Below are positions 60,201-64,000 of a DNA stretch of 64,000 nt, piece by piece. The stretch is taken from positions 1 to 64,000 of the forward strand of contig WPIO01000120.1 of the NCBI GenBank assembly GCA_009760855.2. The letters run 5' to 3'. A program made the position numbers and the translations under genes. Position 1 is the stretch's first letter. Each line of letters opens with the position of its first letter. The notes beneath the pieces are model-generated. The model saw only the letters and a list, made by a program, of their open reading frames with translations, had not been told where the DNA came from and did no database searches. Source of the DNA: Cristatella mucedo (taxonomy: Eukaryota > Bryozoa > Phylactolaemata > Cristatellidae).

Positions 60201-63200
60201 TACCTTAACTGGTTTACTCTATGTGGTGCTTACTACCAAAGCATAGGATGAAATAAAATTTACTCCACCCTCGCACTCAGGTCCATTGAGACCAATATTT
60301 CTATAAATACACATCAGACCAAATTTGCTAATGCTTCATTTGTAATACTATGGCCGTTAATACAACCACAGCTGCATTCCTATTTTTTAATAAACAGGTC
60401 TGGCAAAACTACAGTTTGGGTGCTTCGTTATATTGGACTACCCTGCAGGCCCAAAAATCTAGGATTTAAATACAGATCAATGTCAAATAGCGTACCGAAA
60501 GCCGCTTAGGCTGTGAGTGCGCTATACAAAACTCTCCTGCATAACACCCACATGGTCTTTATGACTTTGTGGAGTTACAGACGGAGATACATTACAATAG
60601 GGTGTTAGGTCTAAAATGTCTGTCTCCGAATCCCGTAATAGGTTGTTCCAAAGAGCTTGCTATAAGCGCAGACGGATCTGCTGTTAACTTCCTTAGCACA
60701 TACGCAATACATGTTTCTGCAGAACAAACTTGGCTGGGCAGGAAAGAATGGTAACAAGAAGTGCACCACAGTAATAGAATTAGACACAGAGGCTCGATGA
60801 CATTTCTGCAGTCACGACATGCCCTATATCACTAAATACAATAAGACGATTCAAAAAGGTATCAGTGAGTGGTGTGATAGGTTAGGTGATTGTACATGTC
60901 GACAAATGTCCTCACGCTTTATTTTCAGCAATCATGGACGTCCAGAGGAAAATCTATACAACCTAACTCAGAAACAATGTTGTATCATGCTGTACAAGCA
61001 GAGCTGAACTTGCATTTCAAATTTTACTCTGTTATCTGGAGTACTAGCCGAGTTATGGAATGTACAAAGCATTAAGCTACACTGATAATGAAGCTGTATA
61101 AAAGTCACAAGAATGGACTTCAACACGCTTCACTAATAATAATAACAATAATAATTCGCTTGATAAAGCGCCCTCAGAGAACTTAATCTCTCTATAGGCG
61201 CTTTACATTTGCTGCAAAGGGAAACTCGTGTGCCTCAATCTAATGAGGTTAAAAAAAGGTGGAAAACCAACCGGATATGATGCAGAGATTGGTAATTTTT
61301 TTATTTGTAGATATACTGTTTCTGTTATACATCTTGGTTAGGCATGATTTCCACAATTATCTGTTTCTTCAATTTGGAAGTTGTCAGAATTTCTTTTCCT
61401 ATTTCTAACATGCTTACCTTTAGAAAGGTATCCTAAAAAATTGTTCGATTGCCAGATAAATTGCATAAGTTCTTTCCTTACATTCCCCCTCAAAACGTTC
61501 ATTAATGCAACCTTCGACCATTATACTAATAATAGTAATAATAATATATATGATAATATATATTATTATTACTATTAATAATAATAGTAATAATAATATA
61601 TATAGCATCCTCAGAAAACTCAATCTCTTTCTTGGCACTTTACATTTGCTGCAAAAGAAGTACGATCGAATGGTTAGTGGTAGCATGCTCAATGACAACA
61701 AGCACAACATGATAAGGGGTGACATGCACATGCAGCGACAGTGTGTATAAGCATGTAAAGGACGAATAACATAGATCTACTAATGCTGTGAGATAAATTT
61801 TTCTAGTTCTTTTTAAATGTGTTCAAGTCAGGGGATATCATTTCGCAAGTCAGAAGTGAGTTCTAGGCTTTGGGAGCAGAACTAAAGGCTTGGCATCCAA
61901 AGGCTTTGAGGTTCGTACGAGGTATAGGTAAACGATTAGATTCCGAAAAGTGGCTGGTGCGATGCTTAGCCTGGTGGGGGAGTAGAAGTCATGTCAGATA
62001 AGCTGATGTTTGATACTGGTGAAGATCGAATAAGGCCATAAACATGTCTGGGCATTTTCACGAGGTATTGGTACCATGAAGCAAATAAACAAGGCAACCG
62101 CCAATGACACAGCAAAACCAGCTAGGCAAGCCCGATGTATTGCCGGAGGAGGTAGGTTGTGCCGAACCAAAAAGAATCTTAAGCATTACTATCAAAACCA
62201 ATCTGTTCTCACAACATTAGTAGGCTTAATAAAACATCATTTCAGCACCAACAGAGAGGCTAAATGGCACACCCACAGTTGGCTAAAACTTGCATCGATG
62301 AAGACAACCAACTACAAAATACCTGCATCCAGAAAATGTACTTTCGAGACGAGGATTTGAACTTCAGTACATAAACACGGCCGGTTTTGCACTGCGGAAC
62401 GTTTTTGAATTCGATGTCATCCGGAAATATAATGAGATCCTAAAAACAGAAGGGGTTTCTGGTTAATAGAAAAACAACCATGTCAGTCAACGCAAAATGA
62501 TAGAACATATAATATAATTAACATATAGAACTCATTTGTATAGCACCCCAAGATAACTTAATCTCTACTCAGGCGCTTCACATAGGCCTCCGGGCTCGAG
62601 CCCACGACCTCAGCCAGACCTTGGTCGGGGCGAGCACTTTAACCTCTGGACCAAACCAGCTGGCGGAAATATCAGACTGAACAGATAATACGGTAGGACA
62701 GGCTACTGGCTACAGCTCCGGGCATGATGTGGGTCTGCTTTGAATGTAGTATTCAATAATAATACCAGAAGTAACAATAATAGTCCGTTTGTAGCATACC
62801 TTTAGAAAACTAATCTTATTCTAGGGCTATTTAAAACTATACAGGAGAATAGATAGCCAAGGCTTAATAACAGTCACATGTCATGTTTAGACATGAAGGC
62901 CTGTACCTTTCTCAGGTGAGCATGCAAATGCACAAAAGAAGACTGGAGGTCAACCTATTATTAGTAGGACCACTGGGACGTACAATGCACTGAATTGCAC
63001 AGGTTGGCACGTACACTGCATAAGAACAAAAGTTAAGCAGAACGGATGCTTCTTTCGCAGTGAATTGAACTATGCTAAATCATTCCAGTTGCTGACAGAA
63101 GCTGCATGCTGCATGGTCCAGACTTTCGTTGCATACGAAATGAAGACTCAGGTCACTAAAAGATTTCACTTTCGGGCAAGGTACCGCTAGACTATTGTAA

Positions 63201-64000
63201 GCTGAGGAGTGAGTGATATAAGGGCACACTGAAGGTGCAAGGAGATCGAATAGGTAGCCAGTCATAAATTCATGCGATTCCTTAAACAGGATCGACGGCT
63301 TGCAAAAACAATGCACCATTCCAATGAGTATCAAGCTAAACCGTCACCTACGTTTGTAAAGCTGAGAACGACGGAATATCGTACGCAGCACTGAATAGAA
63401 ACATGTCTTGTTGTCAGCAAGGGTTGAACCCCGGACCTGCCGGGACCAGAGCTGAGCGAGCCATAATAACGCAGTCAGTTTCCACCATGTCAGTTTCCAC
63501 CAATAAAAACGTATATTTCAAGTTAATGACTAGGCTATGCGACACCCGACAGTGAAACGATGAAACTAGTCATATATGTTATATTCAAACTCCCCGGCAC
63601 CGGCGCACTACAGCCGGAGATTATTCAATGAACGACCGAGAGCTCTCTAGCTAGGCTGCCATTATAGAAAACCCCACAAAAAATTCCGAGTGGCGCGATT
63701 CAATAAGGTGTACAGCATATGCCCCTCTATAAATAGACTCAACTTCTAAGGCTGGGGAGGGCAATAAATCCTGCGGCACGACGCTTGTCTGCTGGAATTT
63801 GTGGCCGGCTGTAACTGGCTCGCTCCTGCCGATTTCAACCTAAAGACTTGAACAAGTAAATAAGACACTACACGCTGTTTCAGCTCAATGCTGACTCGTT
63901 TAAGTGAGATTAATAGTAACGAAGCAGCTGAACAACGGAACGCATCTTACGTCGTCCACTGTCCCAGTCGCGCGGTCCTTCCAGCAGAAATGCATAAGCG
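54136..64000 (-). CDS. ADRM1: ADRM1/Rpn13, proteasomal ubiquitin receptor (seven exons, N-terminus off the window)
   Basis: Rpn13 sits on the 19S proteasome, binds ubiquitin through its N-terminal Pru domain and recruits UCH37 through its C-terminal DEUBAD domain. Exons (minus): 64000-63951 (partial), 62439-62323, 59997-59868, 59738-59310, 54921-54710, 54413-54311, 54203-54136. All junctions agree in phase; 368 codons are in view. The Pru part reads [52 protein letters not shown]; the IIFPDD loop and PQC match human Rpn13, where this surface contacts ubiquitin. [14 protein letters not shown] follows, then a Gly/Ser/Ala-rich linker. The DEUBAD domain has [31 protein letters not shown] and [20 protein letters not shown]. 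The C-terminus DTKMDEN is shorter than the human acidic tail. About 45-55 N-terminal residues lie beyond position 64000. Confidence 0.95.
54311..54413 (-). CDS. ADRM1: ADRM1 exon: DEUBAD C-terminal part
   Basis: Acceptor [45 protein letters not shown]. Donor G|GTAGGT, phase 1. Confidence 0.95.
54480..54600 (-). repeat. Partial tRNA-derived SINE, family A, in ADRM1 intron
   Basis: TAGCTGACTAGCC..GTATAGCGACAGAAGTGCC matches the tail half of family A. The head is replaced by the SINE-B copy that follows in opposite orientation. Confidence 0.6.
54585..54705 (+). repeat. tRNA-derived SINE, family B, in ADRM1 intron
   Basis: ACCGAGGTCGTGGGCTCAAG, CCCTGTGGCAT and a tail ending GGGCTATACAAA. It stops five bases from the ADRM1 exon donor at 54710. 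Confidence 0.65.
54710..54921 (-). CDS. ADRM1: ADRM1 exon: DEUBAD helices
   Basis: Acceptor [49 protein letters not shown]. Donor GAG|GTATAT, phase 0. Confidence 0.92.
54922..55984. other. ADRM1 intron, no recognised feature
   Basis: Nothing matched. A C-run lies at 55761-55768. Confidence 0.45.
55985..57165 (+). mobile_element. Family B (L2/CR1-type) non-LTR retrotransposon with RT motifs, in ADRM1 intron
   Basis: The shifted frames contain [20 protein letters not shown] (RT motif A with its Asp), [10 protein letters not shown] (intact catalytic box at ~56480) and the C-terminal region [31 protein letters not shown]. The 3' part carries [17 protein letters not shown]-coding tail sequence shared with 61.65 kb. 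Stops and frame breaks are numerous. Confidence 0.8.
57166..59309. other. ADRM1 intron, mostly unrecognised
   Basis: A tRNA-like remnant on the minus strand near 59020-59100 (GGATTTGAGTC type B box) may be a diverged SINE. No gene. Confidence 0.4.
59310..59738 (-). CDS. ADRM1: ADRM1 exon: linker and start of DEUBAD
   Basis: Acceptor [31 protein letters not shown] matches the LLGNMSHSQLMQL-type linker of vertebrates. A long Ser/Thr/Ala-rich region follows, then [14 protein letters not shown]. Donor ACA|GTATGT. Confidence 0.92.
59868..59997 (-). CDS. ADRM1: ADRM1 exon: end of Pru domain
   Basis: Acceptor [30 protein letters not shown], then a Gly-rich linker. Donor TTAA|GTGAGT, phase 1. Confidence 0.93.
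60490..60597 (+). mobile_element. Family A non-LTR, 3'-terminal fragment in ADRM1 intron
   Basis: About 108 bp: the last ~17 codons, the stop and the 3' UTR ending GACGGAGATACATTACA. Confidence 0.8.
60598..61130. other. ADRM1 intron, no recognised feature
   Basis: Short ORFs only. Confidence 0.5.
61131..61225 (-). mobile_element. Family B non-LTR 3' tail
   Basis: Minus strand: TTTGCAGCAAATGTAAAGCG, CCTATAGAGAGATTAAGTTCTCTGAGGG, CGCTTTATC, then an (ATT)n end at 61131-61155. Confidence 0.7.
61520..62070 (-). mobile_element. Family B non-LTR 3' tail region
   Basis: (ATT)/(TA)-rich end at 61525-61605, then the tail hairpin and sequence parallel to 16905-17290 (TAGTGGTAGCATGCTCAATG, ACAACAAGCA). 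Confidence 0.65.
62323..62439 (-). CDS. ADRM1: ADRM1 exon: core of Pru domain
   Basis: Acceptor TTCTGTTTTTAG. Thirty-nine codons from [11 protein letters not shown] to YIFWMQ. Donor CAG|GTATTT. Confidence 0.95.
62525..62665 (-). repeat. tRNA-derived SINE, family B, in ADRM1 intron
   Basis: Minus strand: CAGCTGGTTTGGTCCAGAGG, CCAAGGTCTGGCTGAGGTCG, GGGCTCGAGCCC, and a tail ending GGGGTGCTATACAAAT. It ends ~85 bp upstream (in the transcript) of the Pru core exon acceptor. Confidence 0.8.
62670..63950. other. ADRM1 intron, no recognised gene
   Basis: A possible tRNA-like remnant on the minus strand near 63400-63470 (CCGGGGTTCAACCC). Otherwise nothing matched. Confidence 0.4.
63951..64000 (-). 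CDS. ADRM1: ADRM1 exon (partial): Pru domain
   Basis: [16 protein letters not shown] followed by donor GTAAG. Cut by the window edge. Confidence 0.9.

Overview
The window is animal nuclear DNA. It holds spliced genes with GT-AG introns (two look GC-AG), long introns, abundant microsatellites, tRNA-derived SINEs and many 5'-truncated non-LTR retrotransposons. The gene set (a five-dsRBD Staufen, the proteasome ubiquitin receptor ADRM1/Rpn13, an FBXO16-type F-box protein) is general to animals. The repeat load and divergence from vertebrate proteins suggest an invertebrate, but I cannot fix the phylum from the sequence.

Layout. 1-2.5 kb is an AT-rich block with two tandem copies of a two-gene unit. 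One gene has a phospholipase-A2-like motif of the kind seen in adintovirus/Polinton-type and parvoviral virion proteins. The block ends in a small opposite-strand ORF and a ~50-bp-arm hairpin. 2.6-13.6 kb is repeat-rich: SINEs, non-LTR fragments, a decayed ORF of a repeated animal family at 4.9-6.15 kb, and one uncertain exon near 8.5-8.95 kb. 13.6-25.6 kb (minus strand) carries an FBXO16-like gene of which four exons were placed; its introns hold non-LTR fragments and a ~260-bp (GGA)n tract. 27.3-30.45 kb is a broken hAT transposon sitting in (TA)n DNA. 30.5-39 kb is mostly repeats. 39-54 kb (plus strand) is Staufen: 11 coding exons placed with consistent reading phase, 832 codons from the first internal Met. 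54.1-64 kb (minus strand) is ADRM1: seven exons, the N-terminal end lying beyond the right edge.

Staufen and ADRM1 are convergent with stop codons only ~165 bp apart, and the only canonical poly(A) signal I see for ADRM1 lies inside the last Staufen intron, so their 3' ends may overlap. The three host genes have unrelated jobs (mRNA transport, proteasomal ubiquitin recognition, SCF-type ligase adaptor); nothing suggests co-regulation except the shared 3' region. Repeats include at least two non-LTR families (A with a TACAT-type tail, B of L2/CR1 style) and two SINE families. SINE-B shares its 3' tail with family B, which points to that LINE as its mobilising partner. Gene names come from recognising protein motifs by eye; no database search was run.
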